Assembly: GCA_023421735.1 (NCBI GenBank)
Contig: JAEZSP010000022.1
Coordinates: 1 to 64,000, forward strand
DNA from: Bacillota bacterium
Lineage (GTDB): Bacteria > Bacillota_A > Clostridia > Christensenellales > Aristaeellaceae
DNA length: 64,000 bases
Reading direction: 5' to 3'
Part shown: positions 7,277-17,352 of the stretch, in pieces
Layout: every line of letters begins with the position of its first letter
Numbering within the stretch: position 1 is the first letter of the stretch
Notes under the pieces: model-generated
Told to the model about the DNA's origin: nothing
The model's database searches: none
What the model saw: only the letters and a program-made list of their open reading frames with translations
Translations under genes and position numbers: made by a program

Positions 7277-8458
7277 ATGGCAGATCAGGTTCTCAATCAG
7301 ACCATGCAGGCAGGCCCTGCGGAGAAGGTCGACACGTCAAAGAAGCTGAAGGTTGGCATCATCGGCACCGGTTGGATCGCGGAGAGCCACATCGAAAGCT
7401 ACAAGAACATGCCTGATGTCGAAGTTGTCGCGGCTGCGGACCTCATTCCCGGCAAGGCGGAAGCGTTCATGGAACGCTACGGCGTGAAGGGCGTCCGGTT
7501 TTATTCGTCACATAAGGAACTGATCGATGCCGAGAAGGATCTCGACGCCGTCTCCGTGTGTACCTATAACACCGCGCATGCCGTCCCCACCATCTACGCG
7601 CTTGAGCACGGCCTGAATGTGCTTCTGGAAAAGCCCTTTACCGTGACGCTCGAGGAAGCGGTCGAGGTTTGCAGGGCCGAGAAAAAGTCCGGCAAGATCC
7701 TCTCCATCGGCTTCCAGCCCCGCGGCGACGTCAACATGCAGATGATCAAGAAGATCGTCGATTCCGGCGCGCTGGGCGAAATCTATTACATCCAGACCGG
7801 CGGCGGCAGAAGGCGCGGCATTCCGAATTCCACCTTCATCGAGAAGGAAACGGGCGGCATCGGCGCATTGGGCGACATCGGCTGCTATTCCCTCGACATG
7901 GTGTTAAACGCCATCGGCTATCCAAAGCCCCTCACCGTTACGGGCTATAAGTCCGATTTCTTCGGCACCAATCCCGAAACCCAGCGTCCAGACCGCTTCC
8001 ACACTGCCGAGGAAAATGCGAAGCGCTTCTCCGTCGATGATTTCGCGGCGGCGTTCATCCGCCTGGAGGGCGGCATCATCCTCGACTTCAGAATCGCCTG
8101 GGCCATGCATCTCGATACGCCCGGCGATACCATCATCATGGGCAAGAAGGGCTCCCTGCGCATCCCGTCCACCGAGTGCTGGAACGGCTCCGTCGGCGGC
8201 CCCATGACCATTTATCACGACGTCGCGGGCGTGCCCATGGAGACTGTCGTTCCCGTTCTTTCAAACGACGGGCCTTTCGGTCGTCCCGGCCCCGGCCTCT
8301 TCGACAAGAAGATTCGTTCCTTCCTCGACGCCATCAAGACCGGCGGCGCGGCGCCCGTCCCGACCAGCCAGATTATCTACAATCAGGCAATCATCGACGG
8401 CATCTGCAAGTCGGCGGAACTCGGACGCGAGCTCGCAATCGAAATTCCGGAGATTTAA
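7277..8458 (+). CDS. Gfo/Idh/MocA family NAD(P)-dependent oxidoreductase
   Basis: A 393-residue protein with an N-terminal Rossmann fold (KVGIIGTGWIAESH, ~residues 26-39), the family motif EKPF in the substrate/cofactor cleft, and a C-terminal alpha/beta domain. Family members oxidise or reduce hydroxyls of sugars, inositols and related compounds; the substrate cannot be read here. About 24 residues precede the Rossmann fold. Strong promoter and AGGCGGAGG ribosome site upstream. The AlkZ-like and UroD-like genes follow on the same strand with gaps of about 85 and 27 nt, so they may be cotranscribed. Confidence 0.9.
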   Translation: MADQVLNQTMQAGPAEKVDTSKKLKVGIIGTGWIAESHIESYKNMPDVEVVAAADLIPGKAEAFMERYGVKGVRFYSSHKELIDAEKDLDAVSVCTYNTAHAVPTIYALEHGLNVLLEKPFTVTLEEAVEVCRAEKKSGKILSIGFQPRGDVNMQMIKKIVDSGALGEIYYIQTGGGRRRGIPNSTFIEKETGGIGALGDIGCYSLDMVLNAIGYPKPLTVTGYKSDFFGTNPETQRPDRFHTAEENAKRFSVDDFAAAFIRLEGGIILDFRIAWAMHLDTPGDTIIMGKKGSLRIPSTECWNGSVGGPMTIYHDVAGVPMETVVPVLSNDGPFGRPGPGLFDKKIRSFLDAIKTGGAAPVPTSQIIYNQAIIDGICKSAELGRELAIEIPEI

Positions 8459-8544
8459 GGAAGGCCCAAACGAGGATCAATCTCATTCGCAGGCTGTGCC
8501 GATCAACCGTCGATCGGCGCGCCTGCGAACCTTATAGGGGGCGT

Positions 8545-9549
8545 ATGCCAAATATGAACGACGAGCAAATCATCCGTCGTCGCATGCATGGGCTATATCT
8601 GTCGCGTAAATGCACGGATATCGAGGAGCTGTCGCGCGCGCTGCTCGGCCTGCATAGCTGGTTTTACCGCAACGTCGCGTTTTCCGCGCTGATCCGCGGC
8701 GCGGACATTGGCGGTTGGAAGACGGCGCTCACCAAAACCTGGCTCTATCGCGGCACGCTGCATGGCGTGGCGTATGACGATTTGCCGCAGCTGCTCGCGC
8801 TGCACAGCGACGACACGTATTTATCGCGCAGCTACAGCGAGGATTTCCTGCGCCAAATTGCGGATCAGGTCATTCGCTGCCTTGAGGACGGTATGTATTC
8901 CAGAACCGAGATGCGCCGCATCTTTTCGCAGGATTATGACCCGCAGGTCATTGGCGACATCTTTTCGCCCTGGGGCGGCATCTTCGTGCGCCTCGCGCGG
9001 CAGGGCAAGGTTGCCTTCCGCGATATGGCGAGCCGCGACTTTGACCTCATCGACGTGGAGCCGACGCAATCCCCCGAGGAAGTCCTTCCCGATTTGTTCC
9101 ACCGGTTCATCGAGGCCTATGGCCCGGCAACGCTCGCCGACGCCGCATGGTTCTTCGGCTTCTGGCGGGATGAAAAAAATAAGCTTAAGGCGCTCGATCT
9201 CGAAGAATACAGCTGTTTTGCGCGCGACGGCAGCACGTATTATTTCCTCGAAGACAGCGCCAACTGCGCGGAGATTCCCGAATTGACGCTTCTTTCAGGG
9301 TTCGATCCGATGATCGTGTCCTATGTCGATCGCAGTGCCGTCCTGCCGAAGGAGTATAAGAGCCGCGTCATCCTCAAGTCCGGCATCTGCAACCCCACCA
9401 TTGCCGTCAACGGGCGCGTCGCGGGGCTTTGGAACATCAAAAAGAACGAAACGACCGTTGATTTTTTCGAGGATCAGCCCAAACGCATCGTCGATGCCGC
9501 GCGGGAGATGGTCGATGAGATTCATTGGCGCACATCCGAGAGATTTTAG
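8545..9549 (+). CDS. Winged-helix DNA-binding protein (AlkZ/YcaQ-like, HTH_42)
   Basis: A 334-residue protein of the winged-helix family that includes the crosslink-repair glycosylases AlkZ/YcaQ. Landmarks are AYGPATLADAAWFFGF, LLSGFDPMIVSYVDRS and the C-terminal NGRVAGLWNIKK. In studied glycosylases an N-terminal Gln-x-Gln/Asp motif is catalytic; the equivalent stretch here reads GLHSWFYRNVAFSALIR with no such motif, so enzymatic activity is doubtful. The chosen ATG is 8545 (AGGGG just upstream); ATG 8554 is an alternative. It lies between a Gfo/Idh and a UroD-family gene, so a regulatory or accessory role is also possible. Confidence 0.7.
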   Translation: MPNMNDEQIIRRRMHGLYLSRKCTDIEELSRALLGLHSWFYRNVAFSALIRGADIGGWKTALTKTWLYRGTLHGVAYDDLPQLLALHSDDTYLSRSYSEDFLRQIADQVIRCLEDGMYSRTEMRRIFSQDYDPQVIGDIFSPWGGIFVRLARQGKVAFRDMASRDFDLIDVEPTQSPEEVLPDLFHRFIEAYGPATLADAAWFFGFWRDEKNKLKALDLEEYSCFARDGSTYYFLEDSANCAEIPELTLLSGFDPMIVSYVDRSAVLPKEYKSRVILKSGICNPTIAVNGRVAGLWNIKKNETTVDFFEDQPKRIVDAAREMVDEIHWRTSERF

Positions 9550-9576
9550 GAAGATGCACAGAAGGGGGGAGGGAAC

Positions 9577-10605
9577 ATGACCTCACGGGAGCGCGTCAAG
9601 GCCGCGCTGCGGTTCCAGCCTGTCGATCGGGTGCCTCTGCAGTATTACAATACACCGGTCGGCTTTTACGAGCATGGGGAAAAGCTCAACAACCTGTATG
9701 CTTCCCTGCCCGGTGATTTTGCGCCCTTCGTCCGCCAGCCGATCCCCATGCCGCCCCCGGAGGACTTCGACGCCGCTGGCCGCTATCACGCGTTTCGCAC
9801 AAACGAATGGGGTGCGCGGATTGAATACCGCATCTTCGGCATTGCGGGCATCGTGCGCGATCATCCGCTATCCGACCTGTCGAAACTCGACGCCTACCGC
9901 TTCCCGTCCGGTGCGCCCCTCTCCGGCGCCGCGTTTGAGCGAGAGCGCGCGCGGATCGCCGCCCATCAAAGGGAGTATTTCGCGTGTGTGGGCGCGGGTT
10001 CGCTGTTCGAGCGGCTCAAGGAGCTGCGCCCCGACGAGGATGTGCTCTGCGACATCGCGCTGGGCGAGCCGGGCATCTGCACGCTTGCCGACCGCATCGT
10101 GGAATACGACGCGTCATACGTGGAACTGGCGGTGAAGACGGGCGCGGATGCCATCTCGTTTGGTGACGACTACGGGGCGGAACGCGCCATGCTGCTCAGC
10201 CCCGATCTCTGGCGGCAGTTTTTCAAGCCGCGATTGAAAGAACTCTTCCGGCCCGCAGTCGATGCCGGGCTCGACGTCATCTTTCACAGCTGCGGCATGA
10301 TCTTGCCCATCCTGGACGATTTGCGCGATGTGGGCGCGACGGCAATCTGGCCCCAGTTGCCGCTTTACGACATGGAATCCTTCGCCGCGCGCTGCCGTGC
10401 CCTCGGGCTCGCGGTTGCCGTGCATACGGATCGCGCAAACACCATGACATACGGCACCCCCGCGCAGGTGCGTGCGCTCGTTGAACGGGAATACGAGGCC
10501 TTCCGCATGCACGCGGGCGGCGCGTGGTTCTACGTGGAGGCGGACAACGGATTTCCGTTTGAAAACATCCGTGCGCTTGTCGAAACCATTGCGCAATTTC
10601 GCTGA
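9577..10605 (+). CDS. UroD/MtaA-family protein (probable methyltransferase)
   Basis: A 342-residue protein of the uroporphyrinogen decarboxylase fold, opening MTSRERVKAALRFQPVDRVP as in MtaA/CmuA-type corrinoid methyltransferases. The stretch IFHSCGMILPIL carries the His-x-Cys pair that in MtaA-like enzymes binds zinc. True haem-pathway UroD is unlikely because no haem genes are nearby and the N-terminus matches the methyltransferase branch. The donor and the corrinoid partner are unknown. GGGGGAGGGAAC precedes the ATG. Members of this family in gut Clostridia often neighbour Gfo/Idh oxidoreductases, as here. Confidence 0.78.
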   Translation: MTSRERVKAALRFQPVDRVPLQYYNTPVGFYEHGEKLNNLYASLPGDFAPFVRQPIPMPPPEDFDAAGRYHAFRTNEWGARIEYRIFGIAGIVRDHPLSDLSKLDAYRFPSGAPLSGAAFERERARIAAHQREYFACVGAGSLFERLKELRPDEDVLCDIALGEPGICTLADRIVEYDASYVELAVKTGADAISFGDDYGAERAMLLSPDLWRQFFKPRLKELFRPAVDAGLDVIFHSCGMILPILDDLRDVGATAIWPQLPLYDMESFAARCRALGLAVAVHTDRANTMTYGTPAQVRALVEREYEAFRMHAGGAWFYVEADNGFPFENIRALVETIAQFR

Positions 10606-10657
10606 CGGTCATATTTCGCGCGCGCGCCGCACATGCTGAACGGGGAGGGGATGTGCG

Positions 10658-11824
10658 GTGAAGCGCGTACTCATGGTTTTGTTGGTTTTGTGTCTGGTGC
10701 TTCCATCCGGCGCGCTCGCCGCGCTTTCGGCACAGCCGATGGTGGATGAATTGCCCGTGGAGGTTGATGGGGTATCCGCGATCCTCGCGGAACTTTCAAG
10801 CGGGCAGATCATATTCGCCGAAAACGCGGATGAAATGCGCCCGGTTGCTTCGGTTACGAAGGCGATGACGATTCTCTTGGCCATCGAGGCGGTGGAGAAT
10901 GAGCGCGCTGCGCTCGAGGATGTCGTGACGATCTCGCCCACCGCGTCCGGTATGGGCGGTTCTCAGATTCTCCTGGATACAGGCGAGCAGCAGACGTATT
11001 CGCAGCTTCTCAAGAGCATCATCGTCGGAAGCGCGAATGACTCCTCGGTGGCAATTGCGGAGTATCTCTACGGCTCGGAAGAACTCTTCGTCAATTACAT
11101 GAATGAGCGGGCGCGGGAACTCGGGTTGACAAACACGATGTTTGTCAACTGCACGGGGCTCCCCGTGGAGGGGCAGTATACCACCGCGCGCGACATCGCG
11201 CGTATTTCGGTGGAATTGTTTCAGAAGCCGCTCTACTATGACTATTCGACCGTCTGGCTCGAGGACTTCGACCACCACGACGGACGGATGACCCAGTTGA
11301 CCAACACCAATAAGCTCATTCGGCTTTACGATGGCTGCGATGGGGGTAAGACGGGCTCCACCAACGAGGCGGGTTACTGCATGACCGCGACGGCACAGCG
11401 CGGCGGCATGCGGCTCGTATCGGTGGTGATCGGTGCGGATACGAGCACCGACCGCTTCGATACCGTATCGCGCATGTTTGACTACGGATTCGCCAACTAC
11501 CGGCTCTACCCGGTGGCCGAAAAGGGTACGCCCATCAAGGGTGAAATCCCCGTTACCGGCGGCGACAAAAAGGCCGTGCGGCTCGTGCTCGACGGCGATC
11601 TGACGCTTCTCATCCTCAAGGGCGGTGAGCAGAGCGTGGAACTCGCGCCCAACATACCCGAGACACTCTCCGCGCCGTTTGTGGCGGGGCATCAGGTCGG
11701 TTCCGTGGATGTGAACCTCGACGGCAGACTGGTCGGGAGCCTCCCGGTGGTGACGGCAGAAAGCGTGTCAGCGACGGGACTTCGGTATGTGCTCGATCGC
11801 ATCCTCGATCTGTGGCCGCTGTAA
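10658..11824 (+). CDS. D-alanyl-D-alanine carboxypeptidase (S11, PBP5/DacF type)
   Basis: A secreted or membrane-bound serine peptidase of 388 residues. A signal peptide (~1-22, ending AL-A) precedes the penicillin-binding fold with all three catalytic motifs: SVTK (65-68), SAN (125-127) and KTG (231-233). After ~285 residues a beta-rich C-terminal domain and an amphipathic tail follow, typical of PBP5-like proteins. It trims the terminal D-Ala from peptidoglycan stem peptides outside the cell. The GTG start has GGGGAGGGG 7 nt upstream. Two perfect hairpins follow the stop codon. Confidence 0.93.
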   Translation: MKRVLMVLLVLCLVLPSGALAALSAQPMVDELPVEVDGVSAILAELSSGQIIFAENADEMRPVASVTKAMTILLAIEAVENERAALEDVVTISPTASGMGGSQILLDTGEQQTYSQLLKSIIVGSANDSSVAIAEYLYGSEELFVNYMNERARELGLTNTMFVNCTGLPVEGQYTTARDIARISVELFQKPLYYDYSTVWLEDFDHHDGRMTQLTNTNKLIRLYDGCDGGKTGSTNEAGYCMTATAQRGGMRLVSVVIGADTSTDRFDTVSRMFDYGFANYRLYPVAEKGTPIKGEIPVTGGDKKAVRLVLDGDLTLLILKGGEQSVELAPNIPETLSAPFVAGHQVGSVDVNLDGRLVGSLPVVTAESVSATGLRYVLDRILDLWPL

Positions 11825-11828
11825 AAAG

Positions 11829-11857
11829 AATCGGTTTGGGCGTCGCCCAAACCGATT
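11829..11857 (+). terminator. Terminator hairpin after the carboxypeptidase
   Basis: A perfect 13-bp stem (AATCGGTTTGGGC with its complement) and a 3-nt loop begin 5 nt after the stop. Only TTC follows, so the T-run is poor, but its position marks the 3' end of this gene. Confidence 0.65.
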
Positions 11858-11879
11858 TCACGCAGGACTCATTGATAAA

Positions 11880-11905
11880 ATCGGGAGGGCCTTGGCCCTC
11901 CCGAT
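11880..11905. terminator. Second perfect hairpin between convergent genes
   Basis: A 12-bp perfect stem, ATCGGGAGGGCC/GGCCCTCCCGAT, with a TT loop. On the minus strand it lies just after the membrane-protein gene and is followed by TTTTATCAATG, so it is a good terminator for that gene. Confidence 0.65.
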
Positions 11906-11929
11906 CACTCTCCGGGGCGTTCTCCGGCG

Positions 11930-12361
11930 CTATCTGTGGCGCCAACTTTTTGCGATCAGTTCCAGTACACACAGCAGAAGCCGCAGGAGCGTGACGATGA
12001 AATCCAGCACGTACTTGATCATGTAGTGCCGCTGCAATTTCCGGAAAGCGTCCAGTTCTTCGCGGGTCATGAAACCCGCCCCGCCGAGGGCAGTCAGCGC
12101 AGCCGCCCCTGCCTTTTTTTCGGTCGTGACGGTGAAAAGAGTATAGATGGCGGCGAGCAGATAGAACGCGAGACCGATCAATGCCGAAGCGACGGTGTAT
12201 TCGCCCAACGTCATGTTGACGATATAGTCAATGAGTCCGCCCACAATCAGCACGACGACGAAAAACACTGGCGCGAACAGGAAAAAGCGGCGCAATTTGT
12301 CGCGGGTACGGGACTGCGCGTCGCCGGCCGCGTCCAGGAGCGCAAGCCCGGCTTTCTGCAC
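11930..12361 (-). CDS. Small polytopic membrane protein, unknown function
   Basis: A protein of ~143 residues with two clear hydrophobic hairpin helices (~28-52 and ~58-80) and an amphipathic/hydrophobic C-terminal segment around YVLDFIVTLLRLLLCVLEL. I do not recognise a family. The start is uncertain: GTG 12361 has only a weak ribosome site, and open reading frame continues upstream without a standard start codon. It is convergent with the carboxypeptidase gene and ends at a perfect hairpin. The basic C-terminus (KSWRHR) suggests a cytoplasmic tail. Confidence 0.6.
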   Translation of the reverse strand: MQKAGLALLDAAGDAQSRTRDKLRRFFLFAPVFFVVVLIVGGLIDYIVNMTLGEYTVASALIGLAFYLLAAIYTLFTVTTEKKAGAAALTALGGAGFMTREELDAFRKLQRHYMIKYVLDFIVTLLRLLLCVLELIAKSWRHR

Positions 12362-12724
12362 CGCAACGCCGACCGCCGTGATGCTCGACGGATTTGCATG
12401 GATATATAATCCGGTTTCATTACATTTTCATGAGATGATACGCAAAAATACCCGCCGTTCAATGGAAACGACGAATGTTTGCACTTGCTCTTTTGGCGGG
12501 GATTTAACGATCCGGCAAGCCACCGGAATCAGTGAGAGAAAAGGTCCATGTTCTTATGCTCCGCATGAAGAATGCGTGCATCCGAAAACGGATGCACGCA
12601 AACATAGTCCCGGCTCTCGCTGTTCTACGGTGGAATGACCCATCAGGTCCGAGGGGACCGGACTTGCGTCCCTCTCAACCTGCGCGTCCCCAGCGGTTCC
12701 ATCGGGTCGTATCCAGTTGATCTG
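12362..12724. other. Gene-free gap between a membrane protein gene and aspS
   Basis: No coding region with a plausible start was found on either strand. It holds the aspS terminator hairpin (12573-12600), a small GGTCC-gagg-GGACC inverted repeat near 12648, and an AT-rich stretch around 12405-12440 that could include the promoter of the minus-strand membrane-protein gene. Confidence 0.5.
12573..12600 (-). terminator. Terminator of the hisS-aspS operon
   Basis: A perfect 12-bp stem, TGCGTGCATCCG/CGGATGCACGCA, with an AAAA loop lies ~125 nt beyond the aspS stop. On the minus strand it is followed by TTCTTC, a weak T-run. Confidence 0.6.
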
Positions 12725-14509
12725 TTAATCCTGTTCGTCTACAATTTGAATGTTCAAAATCTCCAACTGATCGGGGCGCACGTCCGCAGGCGTGTCCATC
12801 ATCAGGCAGTTCGCTCCCTGCGCCTTCGGGAACGCGATCACGTCGCGCAGACTGTCCGCATGGGTCAGGATCATTACCAGCCTGTCCACGCCGAAGGCAA
12901 ATCCGCCGTGCGGCGGAGCGCCGAATCGGAATGCGTCGAGCAGGAATCCGAAGCGATGCTGCGCCTCGTCCTTCGTGATCCCAATCATATCAAACATCTT
13001 CGCCTGCATGTCCGCGCGATGAATGCGGATGGAACCCGAGCCCATTTCGATGCCGTTCATCACCAGGTCATAGGCCCTGGCGCGTACCCGGTCCATCTCG
13101 CCGCTCTCGAGGTATTTTTCGTCTGCGGGCATCCAGCTGGTGAAGGGGTGGTGCATCGCCACGTAACGCCCTTCCTCCTCGCTGTACTCGAACAACGGGA
13201 ATTCGGTGACCCAGAAGAGGTTGTATTTGTTCTCGTCGATCATCTCCCGCCGCCGCGCGATTTCGCAGCGCAGCGCGCCCAGCGCCTGGAGCGTCACGGC
13301 CTTCTTGTCCGCGACGAAGAACAGGATGTCGCCCGGCTCGGCTGAAAACGCATTCACGAGAGATTGCGCGAATTCCGGGGTCAAAAACTTGTTAAATGAA
13401 CTCTTGCACGTCCCGTCCGCATTCACGCTCAGGTGTGCAAGTCCCTTCGCGCGGTATGTCTTCACGTACTCGACAAGCGAGTCGATCTGCTTGCGCGTCA
13501 TGTCCGCGCCGCCCTCGACGCGGATGCCGCGCACGTTGCCGCCCTCAGAGGCCGTCTGCTCGAAGACCGGGAACCCGCAGCCCGCGCACAAATCCGTTGC
13601 GTCCACAAGCTTCATCGCAAAGCGCGTGTCCGGCTTGTCGGAACCGTAATTCTCCATGGCGTCCTGCCACGTCATGCGGGGGAGAGGCAGCGAAATGTCG
13701 ATGTCCATCACCTCGCGGAAGACCGCGGCAAACGCACCCTCAATCACATTCTGGATCATGCCCTCATCGATAAACGACATCTCGACGTCGAGCTGCGTGA
13801 ATTCCGGCTGGCGGTCCGCGCGGCTGTCCTCATCCCGGAAACAGCGCGCAACCTGGAAGTACCGGTCCATGCCCGCGAGCATCAAAAGCTGCTTGTAGAT
13901 CTGCGGCGACTGCGGCAGCGCGTAGAATTCGCCCGGATGCAGCCTGGAAGGTACCAGGAAGTCGCGCGCGCCCTCGGGCGTGGATTTGGTGAGCATCGGC
14001 GTTTCGACCTCTGTAAACCCTTCCCCGTCCATATAGCTGCGAATCGTGTGCAAAACCTTCGAGCGCAGCCGCAGCTTCTCCTGCATGGATGGTTTTCTCA
14101 GGTCGAGATAGCGGTATTTGAGCCGCACGAGTTCGTTTTCCTCCGCCTTGTCGTCGATATAAATCGGCGGGGTGTCTGATTTGTTGAGCAGAACCGCTTC
14201 TTTGACGAATACCTCAATCGCGCCTGTCTTCATTTCGCGGTTGATCGCGGATTCGCCGCGCGCGCGCACCTCGCCTTGGACGGTCACCACGTACTCGCTG
14301 CGCAGCGACTGACCGAGCTTGAACGTTTCCGCGCCGCAGACGTCCGCGTCGAACACGAGCTGGACGAGTCCTTCGCGGTCGCGCAGCCATGCAAACGCCA
14401 CGCCGCCCAGGTCGCGCGTCCGCTGAATCCAACCAGAAAGATGGACGACTTTCCCGACGTCCGCTTCGGTCAAATTGCCGCAATAATGATCCCGTTTAAA
14501 GTCGAGCAT
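12725..14509 (-). CDS. aspS: Aspartyl-tRNA synthetase
   Basis: A 594-residue class II synthetase of the bacterial type. The N-terminal OB-fold anticodon-binding domain (~1-110; GWIQRTRDLGGVAFAWLRD) is followed by the catalytic core with motif 2 region YFQVARCFRDEDSRADRQPEFTQ split around the active site, the bacterial-specific insertion domain (~290-420) and motif 3 GFAFGVDRLVM near the C-terminus. It charges tRNA-Asp (or tRNA-Asp/Asn in non-discriminating forms). It lies 2 nt after hisS and is cotranscribed with it, the common order in Bacillota. Confidence 0.97.
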   Translation of the reverse strand: MLDFKRDHYCGNLTEADVGKVVHLSGWIQRTRDLGGVAFAWLRDREGLVQLVFDADVCGAETFKLGQSLRSEYVVTVQGEVRARGESAINREMKTGAIEVFVKEAVLLNKSDTPPIYIDDKAEENELVRLKYRYLDLRKPSMQEKLRLRSKVLHTIRSYMDGEGFTEVETPMLTKSTPEGARDFLVPSRLHPGEFYALPQSPQIYKQLLMLAGMDRYFQVARCFRDEDSRADRQPEFTQLDVEMSFIDEGMIQNVIEGAFAAVFREVMDIDISLPLPRMTWQDAMENYGSDKPDTRFAMKLVDATDLCAGCGFPVFEQTASEGGNVRGIRVEGGADMTRKQIDSLVEYVKTYRAKGLAHLSVNADGTCKSSFNKFLTPEFAQSLVNAFSAEPGDILFFVADKKAVTLQALGALRCEIARRREMIDENKYNLFWVTEFPLFEYSEEEGRYVAMHHPFTSWMPADEKYLESGEMDRVRARAYDLVMNGIEMGSGSIRIHRADMQAKMFDMIGITKDEAQHRFGFLLDAFRFGAPPHGGFAFGVDRLVMILTHADSLRDVIAFPKAQGANCLMMDTPADVRPDQLEILNIQIVDEQD

Positions 14510-14511
14510 GT

Positions 14512-15771
<1,260 letters not shown>

Positions 15772-15796
15772 TTAGTCCAACTCCCTTCGAATGAAA

Positions 15797-15826
15797 ACGA
15801 TATGTCAAAACGGCCCGCTGTGTCAA
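15797..15826 (-). promoter_or_regulatory. Probable promoter of hisS-aspS
   Basis: On the minus strand TTGACA (15821-15826) and TATCGT (15797-15802) are 18 bp apart, upstream of hisS. The -35 box is perfect; the -10 box is imperfect. Confidence 0.5.
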
Positions 15827-15843
15827 GTTAACATTTCTTGACA

Positions 15844-16704
15844 CTAACCGCTTTTCCCCGTTCGGATGTCCTTGAACCCCTCGCCGAGCACTTCGCGGGC
15901 GTTGATCGCAATCATGAACGCGCGCGGGTCCGAAGTCATGACGATTCTGCGAAGCTGCATGGTTTCAAAACGGCTGATGACGCACAGGAGCACTTCGCGT
16001 CCTTCGCCGCTGTAAAGGCCGCGGCCTGCGAGCCCGGTCACACCGCGCTCCATTTCGTCCAGAATCCGCTTCCCGATAGCAGCCGACTCCTTCGAAACGA
16101 TGAGAAACGCCGTTGCCCGGTTCAGGCCGTCGAGCACAAAATCCACCGTGTAGTTCATGATGGAGACCGCAATCAGCGCGTACATGGCGAGCTTGGGGGA
16201 GAACACAAATGCCGATGCGAATACCACAAGCCCGTCCACGCCAAACATGATGACGCCGACCTTGATCGCCGGAATCTTTGAATGCACCAATGCCGCCAGC
16301 ATATCCGAGCCGCCCGTCGTCGCGCTGCCGCGCATGATCAGCCCGAACCCCGCGCCGCCCATCACGCCGCCGAATATCGCGGACAGCAGCGGATCGTCCG
16401 TCAGCGCGCCAACCGGCAGATAGTCGATTAAAAGCGATAACCCTACCGAAGCCAGAAAGGATTTCACGCCGAACTTGAATCCTAAATGGTGCATCGAGAT
16501 GGAAAAGAGAGGCACGTTTAAAATCAGCGCCACCGTGCCGACGTTAATGCCCAAAAGCGCGTTGAATAACTGTCCGATGCCCGTAAAACCGCCCGGCGCA
16601 ACCTCGTTTGGCACCAGGAACATGCGGTATGCCAGCGAACAAATGACAAGACCTACGACGATGTACGCCGCGTTTTTCGCCGACTCCATCCGCTTCGAAC
16701 GCAT
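15844..16704 (-). CDS. YitT-family membrane protein
   Basis: A 286-residue protein with five to six N-terminal membrane helices (first ~10-30) containing the family stretch PNEVAPGGFTGIGQ, and a soluble C-terminal DUF2179 domain (~205-286; SGEGREVLLCVISRFE). The transported substrate of YitT proteins is not established. I chose ATG 16704 because GGGAGGG lies 5 nt upstream; the in-frame ATG at 16722 would put that site inside the gene. It is divergent from the Cys/Pro-rich gene. Confidence 0.88.
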   Translation of the reverse strand: MRSKRMESAKNAAYIVVGLVICSLAYRMFLVPNEVAPGGFTGIGQLFNALLGINVGTVALILNVPLFSISMHHLGFKFGVKSFLASVGLSLLIDYLPVGALTDDPLLSAIFGGVMGGAGFGLIMRGSATTGGSDMLAALVHSKIPAIKVGVIMFGVDGLVVFASAFVFSPKLAMYALIAVSIMNYTVDFVLDGLNRATAFLIVSKESAAIGKRILDEMERGVTGLAGRGLYSGEGREVLLCVISRFETMQLRRIVMTSDPRAFMIAINAREVLGEGFKDIRTGKSG

Positions 16705-16772
16705 AATGACCCTCCCGCGCATATGCGCATACCATGTATTGGCGGCAATTGCCGCTGAAAGGATGATTCTTT

Positions 16773-17099
16773 ATGTCAAGAGGCAGTTGGTCCTGCCTTC
16801 CGCCGCGCCCCTGCACGCCGGACCCCTGCATGCCCATGCCGCGTCCGCCCATGAATCCCTGTATGCCGTCCGGTTGCGGCTGTCGGGATGATGCGGATTC
16901 GTCCATGCGCGTCAGGCTCTTCGAGCCGCGGCACTGCGAGCCCCGGTGTGGCTGCAATCCGATGCCGCCTGCCGCGCCGCCCGTTACCATATGTAATCCC
17001 TGGAACCCAAATGAGATCGCCGTCGTGACCCTCAGCCTCGACGAGTGTGGCAACCTCGTCGTGTGCGTTCGCCGCGAAAACCGGTGTCGGTGCCGGTAA
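16773..17099 (+). CDS. Cys/Pro/Met-rich mini-protein, unknown (possibly spore or surface)
   Basis: A 108-residue protein with 14 cysteines and about 20 prolines. The first ~75 residues are low complexity with PCTPDPCMPMP-like and CGC motifs; the last ~30 residues form a more ordered stretch (EIAVVTLSLDECGNLVVCV) ending CRCR. No signal peptide or membrane helix is visible. A GAAAGGATG ribosome site precedes the ATG, and a strong terminator follows 60 nt after the stop, so it is a monocistronic, genuine gene. Composition resembles spore coat or exosporium small proteins, but I cannot assign a family. Metal binding through the Cys clusters is an alternative. Confidence 0.7.
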   Translation: MSRGSWSCLPPRPCTPDPCMPMPRPPMNPCMPSGCGCRDDADSSMRVRLFEPRHCEPRCGCNPMPPAAPPVTICNPWNPNEIAVVTLSLDECGNLVVCVRRENRCRCR

Positions 17100-17159
17100 A
17101 GAACGTGGGTGCGATGCGCCCGGAAAACCCCATACCTGGAGAACGGCATGTCTTCTCCG

Positions 17160-17188
17160 TCGGTCGCCCGAAAGGGCGGCCGATTTTT
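17160..17188 (+). terminator. Strong intrinsic terminator of the Cys/Pro-rich gene
   Basis: A 10-bp stem (TCGGTCGCCC with GGGCGGCCGA, one G.T) around a GAAA tetraloop is followed directly by TTTTT. Confidence 0.88.
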
Positions 17189-17276
17189 CGGTTCCCTTTC
17201 CGCCTCGGATCGGGCGGGGATTGAGGCCCTCGCGCGATCCGACGATCGCGGCGAGATATCATCCTGGATTGGGATT

Positions 17277-17321
17277 CGCAAGGGACGTGTCCCTTGCGTG
17301 GGACCTGGGGCAGCGCCCCGG
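17277..17321 (-). terminator. Tandem hairpins after glpK
   Basis: A perfect 10-bp stem (CGCAAGGGAC/GTCCCTTGCG, GT loop, 17277-17298) and a second stem (CTGGGGC/GCCCCGG, 17306-17321) lie just beyond the glpK stop. Neither has a clear T-run on the minus strand, so they may stabilise the 3' end rather than terminate. Confidence 0.5.
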
Positions 17322-17352
17322 CATTCTGCGTTCTTCCGGCGTCTTTCTCCGC

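Noticed and set aside
8176..8544. N-terminal extension of the AlkZ-like protein over the Gfo/Idh gene
   Set aside because: It overlaps a real gene in another frame and is Arg-rich shadow sequence; ATG 8545 starts the conserved protein.
15772..15843. Possible T-box leader before hisS
   Set aside because: Only 72 nt are available and no T-box motif or specifier stem is visible.
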